Shown one piece after another: positions 35,182 to 62,288 of a DNA stretch of 64,000 nucleotides (the stretch's first letter is position 1; the number at the start of each line of letters is the position of its first letter). The DNA is from Corallium rubrum (taxonomy: Eukaryota; Cnidaria; Anthozoa; Scleralcyonacea; Coralliidae): NCBI GenBank assembly GCA_964035015.1, contig OZ035997.1:11447536-11511535 (forward strand). Reading direction: 5' to 3'. Below the pieces are notes generated by a model. The model did not search any database and had not been told where the DNA came from. It was given only the letters and a program-made list of their open reading frames with translations. Both the position numbers and the translations under genes were made by a program.

Positions 35182-35563
35182 TTATACTCTATTACATCGA
35201 GTATAAAGCACTTTATAGCTAAACTGCATTAATACACATTAAGAACAGGAACAACAGACTAGGAAGCGGGCATCTCATTTATTCATGTATCACCATGGCA
35301 CAACCTATCACACTTACAAAAGCTAGAACTTCGATTGAGAGAGATGCCTTCGAATGGCATTATCTGCTATTAGCACACCTCAAATACTCTACACAAGCTA
35401 TACCCACGGGACGGGTATGACGTAACTGCATACATTCCGTAACGCTACAAAGTACATTTATACTCTATTACATCGAGTATAAAGCACTTTATAGCTAAAC
35501 TGCATTAATTCACAATAAGAACAGGAACAACAGACTAGGAAGCGGGCATCTCATTTATTCATG
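35182..35563 (-). repeat. Ngaro B1-A2-B2 split direct repeats
   Basis: B2 (35182-35287) and B1 (35458-35563) share TTATACTCTATTACATCGAG and the rest of 106 bp with two or three changes. A2 (35317-35457) matches A1 at the other end. The A2/B1 junction AGTACAT|TTATACTC shows the circle-type junction expected during replication. Confidence 0.9.
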
Positions 35564-35636
35564 CCCGCTGTCGACCGATAAAGAAAGATAAGCAGTATGT
35601 AATACATAATTAGAATAATTGTTCTTTGTAATCGTT

Positions 35637-36711
35637 CTATAAACCAGGACTCCCATGTAAACTTCGGGAAACCAAAAGAGGAGATTCTGATTTGTCCTTA
35701 ACATAACCGTCTTTTGCAGTTTCTGATTTCCATCTGCCATGTCGCTTGAATAAACGATCTTTTACTCCAGCATTAGCGGCCGCGGTAGCTCCACCACTTC
35801 GTAAACTATGGAGGCCAAACTTCTCTTTCGGATAACCTAAACGAACAAATGCTTCAAGAACAATTTCTCTTGTTCTTGTATAAGACATTCCTGTAGAACG
35901 TAATTTATAACTATTAGTCGATTTATAATATTGTAAACGGAGAAAAAATGGCTCAGTGGTATTGAGATTTAAATTAACCGCCTGAAGGTATCTCAATAAA
36001 ATATTAAAAGGACAAGAATTATCATTAGATTAGGCCATGAGAACCTGGGAACCGTCTCTGTAAATGTCGGTCTTACTCTTGGTAATGTGGAGCTCAACAA
36101 AACGAGTTGATTCTGTATAGCAAAATTTCACACTACAACAGCGCAAACTGGCGAGTTCGTTAAATCTTAGAAATGCATTGAACGCTGTCACGCATATGGC
36201 GGCCAAACGAAGGTCTGAAAGGTTGGCATTAGGACCTGCATACTTTGCACAGATAGCGGAAATCATGTCACAAGTTACGGGTTCTTTCTTAATAATTGGC
36301 TTGGACAATTTACGTTTTGCGGCTTCGAGAAGATGTTTCACTAGGCCAGACTCACACGGACTTTTCAAACCATATACGTTATGCGCCCAATTAATTCCGT
36401 AAAAGGCGGATTCGAGCTTGGAATAAGGGCACTTGCTTTGTAAAATGTGTTCAAGATAAAGAGCCACAGAAACGCTTTGCCGGCAACGTGGCGATTTCAT
36501 CATAAACAGCCGCCCAAGTCTTGAACGCGTTGAATGCCCTAGAATATCTGTCAGTGGTGCTAGGAGCTTTAGCTTCGATCACACGAAAAGGAATGTTCGC
36601 TGCCAGACGCTTCAGCTCTGGGGAATGCAGGTTTCTAACGATAAAAGAAAAAACTTGGGCACTCTGTAAAATGAAATAAAAAATGCTGCCCAGTGGCCAA
36701 AATTCAACCAA
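35637..36711 (-). pseudogene. Ngaro tyrosine recombinase
   Basis: Three consecutive frames (36711-36451, 36503-36030, 35996-35637) read as one protein with one frameshift near 36480 and an in-frame TAA at about 36027. Catalytic landmarks are visible: the box I Arg in FNAFLRFNELASL, HSLRSGGATAAANAG (His-x-x-Arg), KRHGRW (His/Trp) and the nucleophile Tyr in DGYVKD. The enzyme would recombine a circular cDNA into the genome. Broken as read. Confidence 0.85.
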
Positions 36712-36767
36712 ACATTTTTTTATTTTCTTTTAATTTTAAACTAAAACATTCACACAGCACTTAAAGC

Positions 36768-37794
36768 TCAGTTTAACAGCATAAACGCTACTGGACTGTT
36801 GAAGTTGTCAGAACCGAATAAAGATTCTTTGTTAGCTCCATGTTGGAACACATCTTTCCCGTTTTGGACGTACACAACATCAACAATAAACGAGCGAAAG
36901 GAACCATCTTCATTGATCAGGAAAGGCCAAAACACTGCTGATGGCCACACTGGCACGACTAACACTGCACGACACTGACTTCCGCATACATGTTTAACGG
37001 CTCTGGGAATTAACAATATTGGCGGAACTAACAAACAAAACTCCCCAAACCAGCTAAACGCAAAGGAATCAACTCCTAATGAGCCAGGGTTGAAAAATTT
37101 TGAGTAAAACCTTGGGACCTTGAAGTTTTCGCAATTAGCAAAACAATCAAATATACACAAACCCCAGCGGGCAACAGCTGATTGGAAATAGACATCTCGA
37201 ACCATCCAATCTTCATAATCCACAACTTTACTGAGGTAATCTGCTTTCTCGTTTAACTCTTTCTTGTCCGAATTGGTCTTTAGTATTTTATTCTGGCTAA
37301 CGCCAGACGATTTTATTCACCTCTGGGGAAGCCCCCGGACAGGAATGAGTTAACGTACGCGGTATCCATTCAACATCTAGATTAATGCTGCTATTCTTAG
37401 CACAGTAAAAGATGTCTACGGCCAGCTTATGCAAGTGCACTTTCATGCTGCCTGAATCGATAATGCTCTTTACAGCTTGGTTATCAGTAAACCACTTCAC
37501 AGTATGTGAAGACAACATGTGTTGGTAGCTCTGGAGTGCGTAATGAACACACTTAAACTCCCTCCAAGTGGAGCTCTGCCTGGTTTCAGTCTCAACCCAA
37601 TTTTTATAAAACACGGGTGAACCATCAACTGAAATGTACGCAGCGCAGCCGCTTTTGCTGGCGTCCGAATAAAGTAGTCTTGTGGGTAACTGAGATTTAA
37701 ACAGAAGGGACCGAGAATTTAATTTTGGCACAGCATCTGACCAAAATTTGAGCTCCTCAATAGAATCCGTGTCCAAAGACAAAAACAACCGCAA
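36768..37794 (-). pseudogene. Ngaro RNase H and downstream conserved domain
   Basis: The 37794-37297 frame has RLLYSDASKSGCAAYI, STWREFKCVHYAL and KWFTDNQAVK, the D-E-D pattern of RNase H. The 37223-36768 frame continues with FDCFANCENFKVPRFYSKFF and DSFAFSWFGEF, a domain typical after RNase H in DIRS-like elements. A stop/frame change around 37250 separates them. Confidence 0.82.
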
Positions 37795-39074
37795 CTAAGC
37801 CCAGTGTCGATTTTGCGATGTAAAGCTTTGGTCATGAGTTTGCATATATTACCAAAGACAAGCATATTCGAAATTATTAGTCCTGTCACCGAGGCCAGCT
37901 GTCGAGCCGATAATATTTTCGTGGCCAGTGCCTCATTAATTGCAGCTAGAAGTCTAGCAATCTTAGATTGCGGGACTGACAGCGTTTTCACGTTAAGATC
38001 CCAGTCAAAACCCAGCCATTTTACTCGCTGGATGGGAAACCAAATACTTTTCTCTTCGTTTGGAACGAAACCGCTATTACCTAGGGCTGACTTAACACCA
38101 CAAGCTTGTTGTACACACGAGGAAAAACTAGGACGTACACCCATACCGTCATCTAAGTAAACGACTATTTTGTAAGCCTTGCCACGCCAGTGCTTGACCA
38201 ATGGTCGCATTACCTTAGTAAAAATATAAGGCCCAGTAGCCAAACCAAAAGGCAGAACAGTAAACTTGAAGTATTTTAGAACACCTTTAAAGACCCAAGA
38301 AAAACCTATGGCTATGAACTGCTGATCATCTGGAAAAATATCAATGTGGTGATAACCGGATTTAATGTCAAAAGAGAAAATCCAGTTTTGAGGATAATCT
38401 GTTAGGCAACTCAGCATCGCTTTAGCATCTTCAAACTTCACTTTGAACTTTTTCAAGAAACTGTTAGGATATCTTAAATCAAGAATAAGCCTCTTTTTAC
38501 CACTAGACTGAATAGAAACTGACAAGGGATTTACAACTAAAGGTGCGGACAAACACTCTAGTACCAAGCCTGGCGAAATTAATTCGGTAATAGCACTTTC
38601 AACAAAGTTACTATAAGCAAACGCGGACTTATTATTTCTGAAATGAGCACTAGGGGGCGTGGTCAAAAAGGGAATAATATAACCCCGCAAAATCGAACCT
38701 ATTATAAATTGAGGTGCCTGAATAAATTGCCAAAACTGAATATGTGACCGCAACCTGCCTTTAACTTTTACAGGTTTTGAATTCTCTGAGAATTCGTGAA
38801 CACTATCAGACACTTCATCGACAAACTCCAAACTGGAGGAATTAAGACAATAATTATGATACTCATCTTTCTCTAGTCTTTCAGCAGCAGCCTTATGTCT
38901 TGGTTCTGTTACATCCGTGGTTACATCAACAACGGGTGGTCGAAGTTGTTGCTGCGGATCCACGGCTATCGGTTCGATATCCATTGCCACAGACTGGAGA
39001 GCCTGCCCAATGGCCACGCTGCCCGCAGCTGAAGCACTTATCGGTGGGCTGAAAACGCTGTGGCTGGAATCCAA
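37719..39074 (-). CDS. Ngaro reverse transcriptase
   Basis: 451 codons in one frame. Core motifs in order are RLILDLRYPNSFLKK, FSFDIKSGYHHIDI, VLPFGLATGPYIFTKV and catalytic IVVYLDDGMG, then KSIWFPIQRVKWLGF. The order and spelling match DIRS/Ngaro RT. The frame leaves the RNase H frame at about 37790 because of one indel. Confidence 0.88.
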   Translation of the reverse strand: MDSSHSVFSPPISASAAGSVAIGQALQSVAMDIEPIAVDPQQQLRPPVVDVTTDVTEPRHKAAAERLEKDEYHNYCLNSSSLEFVDEVSDSVHEFSENSKPVKVKGRLRSHIQFWQFIQAPQFIIGSILRGYIIPFLTTPPSAHFRNNKSAFAYSNFVESAITELISPGLVLECLSAPLVVNPLSVSIQSSGKKRLILDLRYPNSFLKKFKVKFEDAKAMLSCLTDYPQNWIFSFDIKSGYHHIDIFPDDQQFIAIGFSWVFKGVLKYFKFTVLPFGLATGPYIFTKVMRPLVKHWRGKAYKIVVYLDDGMGVRPSFSSCVQQACGVKSALGNSGFVPNEEKSIWFPIQRVKWLGFDWDLNVKTLSVPQSKIARLLAAINEALATKILSARQLASVTGLIISNMLVFGNICKLMTKALHRKIDTGLSCGCFCLWTRILLRSSNFGQMLCQN

Positions 39075-39099
39075 GTGTTGTTTCTGTCTAGGATGACGG

Positions 39100-39517
39100 T
39101 TACTGTTGGCGAAACCCCACTTTCATAGGCTTCTTTGACTGCTTCTTGAGCTTAATCTTAGCGGTAGCTCGCTTTTCGGCGGAATCTTCAGCTAGATCAT
39201 CGGATTCGTATTCTTCTACAGCTGTCCAACCAGCGGGGCTTTTGTCTGCGAACCGAGTTAACTTGTTTCTCTTGTTGACCACCGATTTGAGCTTCTCAAG
39301 CTCGGCGTCTTCGCTTAAACGTTGATAACTTTTGGTCCAACTTTGAATCCAAGAGTTGTACAAATTGATGAAAGGCTTGATCTTGACTACTGGCACTCGA
39401 GTTGGAACCAAGGTGCGACGAGAACTGTGTATCGACGTTTGGTCTCCCAGAGACTTCAGTATCGCTTGCCAAGAGATCACGTTCTGTGTCCGACGCCATA
39501 GACATGAGGTGATACAC
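39100..39517 (-). pseudogene. Ngaro gag-like ORF
   Basis: Two overlapping frames (39517-39296 and 39480-39100) share the segment around FxxLxxSWIQSW / FVQLLDSKLDQKL, so one indel splits a single small ORF. The C-terminus is Lys/Glu-rich (KIKLKKQSKKPMK). Position between A1 and RT is that of gag in Ngaro elements; function is inferred from place only. Confidence 0.6.
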
Positions 39518-39524
39518 TTCTTTT

Positions 39525-39665
39525 CAAAAGCTAGAACTTCGATTGAGAGAGATGCCTTCGAATGGCATCATCTGCTATTAGCACACCTTAAATACTCTAC
39601 ACAAGCTATACCCACGGGACGGGTATGACGTAACTGCATACATTCCATAACGCTACAAAGTACAT
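39525..39665 (-). repeat. Ngaro A1 terminal repeat
   Basis: 141 bp nearly identical to A2 at 35317-35457 (CAAAAGCTAGAACTTCGATT ... CGCTACAAAGTACAT). It forms the 5' terminus of the minus-strand element. Confidence 0.9.
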
Positions 39666-40591
39666 ATGTAATCGAGTGAAATGCCCAATATTACTTATAA
39701 TATACCCAATTCTCTCCTGGCATTACCACCTTATTATATGTACAGAACTCACGATCAAGCTCTCGGCAATGGCCTCCGTGGCTCAGTGGTCAGAGCATTG
39801 CACTGGAATCGCAAGGTCGTGAGTTCAATTCCTGCCGGAAGGCCCGTGTAGTTGCATTTTTCGCAGCTGGTCCCGGTTTGGTCTCAAAATGTATAAATTC
39901 TACACTCGAATTTTCCTTCACCCAAAATCCTTAGAACATGCTATGTAATCGAGTGAAATGCCCAATATTACTTATAATATGCCATAAATAATCGGTTTAT
40001 CACTTTATCTGACATAAAAACTTAAAATTTGCTTATTTTTATAATTATCTATTGAGGTATACAACACTCACATTTCACAGTTCAAAACATTTCATATAGT
40101 TCAAATAGTTTATGTCTGTCATGCAAGTATTCAGTTTAAAACTCGGTTAAAAAGAGAAGTTCATCTCAGTCAACTGCTGAAGTTTTAAACGGATCAAAAT
40201 TCTTGAATTATGATTGGTTGAAACTTGAAAAATTATGCGGTCGGACCTCTGCAAAGACAGTGGCATGAGTGATGATGTTCTAAATTAAAAATTTGTCTCT
40301 GATTGGTTGATAGTTATCCCATGGTTATCCAACTCTCGGATCGGGTAATCCCTACTGCTCTATACCGAGATTTAACAATTAGTCTTTCACAAAGCGGCAA
40401 ATTTTAACCGATGAAAAACTGAAATTTGGTGAAAAGACCGACGACTTTCCATTTTTTAGAAAAAAAGCCAAAAATAAGCCAAAAAATAGTTATAAGCCAA
40501 ATGAAATTTTTCCAAGCCAAACCTTGTAAAAACAAGCCAAATTAGAGAAATTTGGCTTAAAAAAAGCCAAACTGGCAACCCTGCTTGTAAG

Positions 40592-41035
40592 GCCGAGCGA
40601 ATGTACTGAGCGAATCAGCAAACTTAGGAGATGATGGGGAAGGCACCAATCCCATCGCTCTCTGCACGCTTCCCTCTTTCTATCGAGCCTGGGTACGAGG
40701 CAGCGGTGATTTCTTGTTGGCCGAATAGGATGCATATATGCAGATCAGCTATACTTTATATACACCTCATGAATAGTAAAAATCGACTAAATTTAAAATT
40801 TCCCTGACGTCAGCTTGCTTATGTAACGGATATCTGATAATGGATATAAGAATGTGTAAATAGATAAACAAGATAAGTCAGGAAATCATAATTAGCCGCG
40901 TGTGCTTCATGAGCAAGCTGCATCCGTGATAATGTAAATATAGCTCTCTAAATAAAAAGGAAGGACAACGCCCTAGAGATGGAGATTATAAATATGGAAT
41001 GTAAAAGGCAATAAAGTTAAGTTGGATCTAGACCA
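40592..41035. other. No gene recognised
   Basis: Short unique-looking sequence between the hAT target duplication and the pentanucleotide array. Nothing recognisable. Confidence 0.5.
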
Positions 41036-41750
41036 CGTTGCGTGTTGTGTTGTGTTGTGTTGTGTTGTGTTGTGTTGTGTTGTGTTGTGTTGTGTTGTGT
41101 TGTGTTGTGTTGTGTTGTGTTGTGTTGTGTTGTGTTGTGTTGTGTTGTGTTGTGTTGTGTTGTGTTGTGTTGTGTTGTGTTGTGTTGTGTTGTGTTGTGT
41201 TGTGTTGTGTTGTGTTGTGTTGTGTTGTGTTGTGTTGTGTTGTGTTGTGTTGTGTTGTGTTGTGTTGTGTTGTGTTGTGTTGTGTTGTGTTGTGTTGTGT
41301 TGTGTTGTGTTGTGTTGTGTTGTGTTGTGTTGTGTTGTGTTGTGTTGTGTTGTGTTGTGTTGTGTTGTGTTGTGTTGTGTTGTGTTGTGTTGTGTTGTGT
41401 TGTGTTGTGTTGTGTTGTGTTGTGTTGTGTTGTGTTGTGTTGTGTTGTGTTGTGTTGTGTTGTGTTGTGTTGTGTTGTGTTGTGTTGTGTTGTGTTGTGT
41501 TGTGTTGTGTTGTGTTGTGTTGTGTTGTGTTGTGTTGTGTTGTGTTGTGTTGTGTTGTGTTGTGTTGTGTTGTGTTGTGTTGTGTTGTGTTGTGTTGTGT
41601 TGTGTTGTGTTGTGTTGTGTTGTGTTGTGTTGTGTTGTGTTGTGTTGTGTTGTGTTGTGTTGTGTTGTGTTGTGTTGTGTTGTGTTGTGTTGTGTTGTGT
41701 TGTGTTGTGTTGTGTTGTGTTGTGTTGTGTTGGTGTTGTGTTGTGTTGTG
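41036..41750. repeat. (GTGTT)n pentanucleotide array, about 715 bp
   Basis: About 140 almost perfect GTGTT units, with the only visible slip near 41730 (TGGTG). All three frames of both strands stay open, giving spurious Cys/Val-rich or Gln/His/Asn/Thr-rich proteins; none is coding. 41751-43061 has no recognised gene apart from short hairpins. Confidence 0.97.
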
Positions 41751-43061
41751 TTGGCTCGGCTCGTTACACTTAGTTGAAAATGGTAAACGAATTAAGTAGG
41801 CTCGATTTCCAGTATCTCGGGCCCCGCTGGACTCGTGAGCTTGTCCAATGTCCATTGTCGATTTACACCAATCACAAATGTGCCTGTACATTTTCAGCAG
41901 GTATATACTAGGAATATTGCATGATTTACTCCATAAGTTCAAAATGCGATCAATAGAGTGCTGATGAGTGAGTGAGGCATGCATGCGATCGCATTTTAGA
42001 TATTGATTGTCCAAAAGATTTACAACGGAAAGCTCAATAGAAATTGGTTAATAGCCAAGATGTTCTCGTCATTCAGGTTACAGGATCAATGGTTTTTGAC
42101 ATCGTGAAATTAATTATGCTACGTCATAGACACGCTCTGTGGCTCACGCGTCCAGCCGTCTCTTTCGGGGGAGGTAAGTATACCGGGACCCGGGACAGTG
42201 CCCGGGAGACGATTGTAAATGGAGCCTACGAATTAAGCCTCTCTAGTAATAAAAGTTCTTTCACACTGAACGAGTGACTCATCAACCTCACAGTCAACTA
42301 TTTAAGCGCAACTAAACACTCAAGAGTCAATGGGTCTCTGCTTACACAGGCTCACTGAGTATGAAACCACACTGACCTTCCAACTGCAGAAAGGGCACTG
42401 GGTGTTATGCCAGTGGAACATCAGGGACATCAACAAGTGTTACAAGCAACTATACGTTTCCAGATTATTCTGTTCTCCGTTGGAAAAGTTCAATCTAAAA
42501 CCGAAGTAATAATTCAAACCAGTCACTCGGTTCCACTTTTATGAACTGTCTAACTTTGCGTTTTTGCTCCTTTTACTGAACTCGTACATGCATATGGAGA
42601 TCGATCATATATACTCAACTTCTTTCGTGTTCAAATGACGTCAAACGCACCTTTATAAGAGTATATATGCACGGAACTTTGTTTTATTTGTTAATTATAC
42701 CAAGCTCGCAAGCATATACCAGGTGCACTACATGTATACATATATACCACTCTTGCAACAAGCAAAAAAGTGATTTTATTTATTACGTCCGTAGTAACAT
42801 CTCTTAACATACAAAATGTACCATTAGTGCAAAAAAAAAAAAGAAGCCAAATAGTGTACTGATTTCTTTTCTATAAAAGCGTTTATCATTAAAAGCAAAA
42901 TTTAGTACTGCATTAAATTTACATTGGTATTGTTTTTCTTATTCTGATTGAGTAGCTGATGACTCGCGGAAGTATACTCGGCAACATATAGTTTTGCGCA
43001 AATTGCCAGTTCGTAAGTCAACACATTTGATTGCAGGAGTCAGGAGAATAATCACCCTGTA

Positions 43062-43507
43062 AAGGCCTGGCCAAACGCTTTCAACATCGCATTCAACATC
43101 ATTCAACATTGTTGAACGATGTTGAATAACGTTGAAAGCACGAGTGGCCAAATTAATTCAACATCGTTCAACATTCATGAATGACAATTAATTGAACGCG
43201 GGCTACCACAAAAGCTGGAATCGACAATATCCCGCACGGCGCATGTCTCTGTTCAACAAAGTTGAATGAAATGTGGCCAAATGCGTTCAACACCTTTCAA
43301 CATTTTGAGAACAATAGAAATGTTGAACACGTGTTGAACGAAAATTTGAACATGTTCAAATTTCGTTCAACATCATTCAACACCATTCAACAACGTTCAA
43401 CATCATTCAAATTCAACAGGGGTGGCCAAACGCTTTCAACATGTTGAATTCAACAATGTTTCATGAATGATGTTGAATGAAATGTTGAAAGCGTTTGGCC
43501 TGGCCTT
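43062..43507. repeat. Foldback element packed with TTCAACA motifs
   Basis: The ends AAGGCCTGGCCAAACGCTTT and AAAGCGTTTGGCCTGGCCTT are inverted copies. The interior repeats TTCAACA or its complement TGTTGAA roughly twenty times in both orientations (43080-43170 and 43230-43480). Non-coding. Confidence 0.8.
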
Positions 43508-43577
43508 AAACACAGGCGTTTGGGTTGACCTATATTAAAGTGCTTAATAAACCCAAATGTGATATTACTGAGTATAT

Positions 43578-43970
43578 ATGGATTCTATTTAATGTGTATA
43601 TAGTCGAATGCCAAAATATTAATTTAAAATTAAAAATATTGATTTAAACTTTTATTTGTTGTTATATTGAGGTAATTTCGAAAATGGTAGTGGTGACGTC
43701 TATGTAGGCATAATTTGCACAATGTTCTGTTACACGAGAAATATTACCCAATTCGCATGTTAATGGTTACTTGAATAGTATATTCTGTATTTTATCATTT
43801 CTTTACATTAAAATCTTCAAGCGGTTTATCATAAGATTGAACACAAATGCCTACATTGACGTCCTCCTCATTACCATTTTGGAAATTACAAACCTCAATA
43901 TAACAACAAATAAAACTTCAAGTCAGAATAGATTTTTGCATTCAACTATTCACTTTATATAGAATCCATA
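43578..43970. repeat. Inverted-repeat MITE-like element (about 393 bp)
   Basis: ATGGATTCTATTTAAT near 43578 mirrors TATATAGAATCCAT ending at 43970, and TTTATTTGTTGTTATATTGA near 43650 mirrors TCAATATAACAACAAATAAA near 43895. AT-rich, non-coding. Confidence 0.7.
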
Positions 43971-44248
43971 TTAACAACATACGACAATGAGTTTACAGGC
44001 ACTTCAACTATATATGAAGAGCTACAGAGCCATAATGCGCCATGCATGTGCAGATACAAAATATCGCTAAATTAGATTACCTTGCATTGTGGCTTAAAAA
44101 CGTGTTTTTTAAATACTGCTGATTGCATAAATATAGTTTATTATTTTTTTTTCGTTCATCAAACTAATTAAATTGTGCTTAACATGAATAATCCTCATAA
44201 CTACAATCTTAAGATTATGTTTCTACTACGACAAGAAATATGCAAAGC

Positions 44249-60693
<16,445 letters not shown>

Positions 60694-60775
60694 CTAAGGA
60701 ATTAGGTATACATAAGAACGTGATAAAATCATATTTTTTTAATTTTCGAAATTGCGAGTTAAGTAATACGTCTTA

Positions 60776-61547
60776 CAGTCGGTTTAAGATTGCTTTTGAA
60801 GGAAATATTTAGAAGTTTGTTCCGAGGTTCGCAAGTTCGTATTGAACTAGGCATTTGATTGGCTACTAGCAACTAAGTAGCCAATCAAATCATCACCAGA
60901 AATTTTGGTCATTTGTGCCACTGCTCTCTGTCGCCTAATAATATAATTATGTATTCTAATCAGGTCATTGAGTTCTTTAGAATTTGCCTAAATTGTGCGT
61001 GTATATATGTAAAGAACCTGTAAACGGCTGTAAGAACTGTGAAATCAGGCAGGTTCAAACGCTTTTGGAAGTACTATGCTAGGGACAAATCAGGATCTTT
61101 ATGTGCTCAGGAAGTAGACTAACTCATGCCGAATGCATTGCGATCTGGAGACTTCGCATCGCCCGTAACGTTGTTGGTCAACTTGGCCAATTTCTAGCAC
61201 CTGTTTACAAAGATTACTATGGCTAACACTATGGATAGTGGCGCTTTTAGTGCAAAAATAAGACGACCTAGGGAAGTACTTTGTCGTCGAGCTAAGAAAA
61301 AGTTTTTAGTTACAACTGTTCCTTAGTCCATGCTGAAGTCAGATGGATCTGGAGAAAGAAGAAATATATCACCATTTAAGCAAAATTTGAATTATTGTGT
61401 GCTCTCATTATTTACTGTTGAGAATATCCATTATTATGGTCGTTAATGCGCACGCGCGCCAGCATCTTGTCCCAAATTTCTGGTAATGTTGCGAACTTTG
61501 GAATAAATTTCTAAGCATTTCCGTCAAAAGCAACCTGAAACCGACTG
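60776..61547. mobile_element. Tc1/mariner-type non-autonomous element (772 bp)
   Basis: It begins CAGTCGGTTTAAGATTGCTT and ends AAGCAACCTGAAACCGACTG, flanked by TA at 60774-60775 and 61548-61549. The terminal arms are about 45 bp with several mismatches. The interior has no transposase frame. Confidence 0.8.
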
Positions 61548-61559
61548 TAAGTAATATTT

Positions 61560-62003
61560 AAAACATGAGCAGCAGTGTTTTATTAGGTATACTAAGTTAC
61601 AAGCCAACTTTAAATGAACTGAAAAGAATTCAGGGTGATCCCAGTAACCCGTGTAACCGTTTTCTATCTAATGCCGTGAAACCAAAGTACGATCTAAGGA
61701 GGAAAAACGAAAGTATCCCCAAACATTTATCTAAAACTGATAGACATAAAATGTCTTTTATTCCCAGAGCATGTCTCAATGTGCCTGCCTCTAAATAACT
61801 TAACATACTTTTAGTGGACTACCTTTTCTCAGTTTAATTGCAGCCTATATAGACTTTTATAGCTTATTATTATTAACATCCTATCAATTTTTTGTAAAAT
61901 TTTAATATTTGTCTAAATATATATTTGTAATTTCCTATATTCTTATGTAAATCCATTGTAATTCTATATGCCTAAGATGGGTAAATAAAACATTACATTA
62001 CAT
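61560..62003 (+). mobile_element. LINE 3' end (ORF tail, UTR and short terminal repeat)
   Basis: A 77-codon frame (61565-61798) ends ...SKTDRHKMSFIPRACLNVPASK-like sequence resembling the C-terminal end of LINE ORF2. An AT-rich UTR follows, then GGTAAATAAAACATTACATTACATAA, a terminal ACATT microrepeat as in CR1/L2-type LINEs. It is 5' truncated. The assignment rests mainly on the tail. 62004-62288 has no recognised feature. Confidence 0.5.
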
Positions 62004-62288
62004 AACTTCAAAAAGGACCAGTTGGGATAACACATTGGCGTAGTAAACTTGAAGAAACAACGTTTTCGAAAAGGCTAGGGGCGGATTTAGCGTTAGTCAA
62101 ATCAGTCATACGACTAAGGTAAAAAATCACCAAGAAAAAAAAAGATAATCGTATAGCTCTTCCCTCAATCGATTAGAAGAGACCGCTGACCAGTTGTTTG
62201 TTTAACCCGCGCCGCTAGCCCGCATGCAGGCTCATATTACATGACGCAGGCAGTGACGCAGGCTAGCGCCGCGCGGCGTGCTTTGTTC

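Larger units (their letters stand above)
35182..39665 (-). mobile_element. Ngaro-type (DIRS-like) tyrosine-recombinase retrotransposon, nearly complete
   Basis: Transcribed on the minus strand in the order A1 (39665-39525), gag-like ORF, RT, RNase H, tyrosine recombinase, B1 (35563-35458), A2 (35457-35317), spacer, B2 (35287-35182). A1 and A2 are 141 bp each and B1 and B2 are 106 bp each, each pair almost identical: the split direct repeats of Ngaro-type elements. Insertion lies precisely between AACATGCT and ATGTAATCG of a tRNA-like repeat, with the empty site seen intact at about 39942, and no target duplication. That fits recombinase-mediated integration. Reading frames carry a few lesions (about 37790, 36480, 36027), so it is probably recently dead. 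Confidence 0.92.
34629..39990. mobile_element. tRNA-like SINE array inserted in the hAT element (12-bp target duplication)
   Basis: ATGCCATAAATA occurs at 34629-34640 and 39979-39990, bracketing three tRNA-like units: one inverted (head 34811-34738) and two direct (heads 35010-35083 and 39771-39844). The anticodon position reads GGA. The inverted and first direct unit meet head-to-head around 34919, making a long palindrome. Without the Ngaro insert, the two direct units are spaced about 277 bp, the same period as at 32 kb. Confidence 0.85.
34492..40591. mobile_element. Non-autonomous hAT-type element with 8-bp target duplication, hosting nested insertions
   Basis: Termini CAGGGTTGCCAG (34500-34511) and CTGGCAACCCTG (40572-40583) are exact inverted repeats, flanked by the identical octamer CTTGTAAG at 34492-34499 and 40584-40591. 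Eight-bp duplication and a CAGGG start are hAT hallmarks. The subterminal zones at both ends repeat AAGCCAAA. The hAT part itself is only about 130 bp on the left and about 590 bp on the right. The interior is later insertions, so it is a MITE-like hAT without its own transposase. Confidence 0.9.

Noticed and set aside
37804-38160. 118-codon plus-strand ORF
   Set aside because: Antisense shadow of the Ngaro reverse transcriptase.
32382-39844. Functional tRNA-Ser genes
   Set aside because: The tRNA-like heads are identical dispersed copies fused to a conserved 200-bp tail with target duplications, and stems are imperfect; better read as SINE-type repeats.
41022-42014. 250- to 330-codon frames at the GTGTT array
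   Set aside because: Repeat-driven; the minus-strand frame only adds short unrelated ends.
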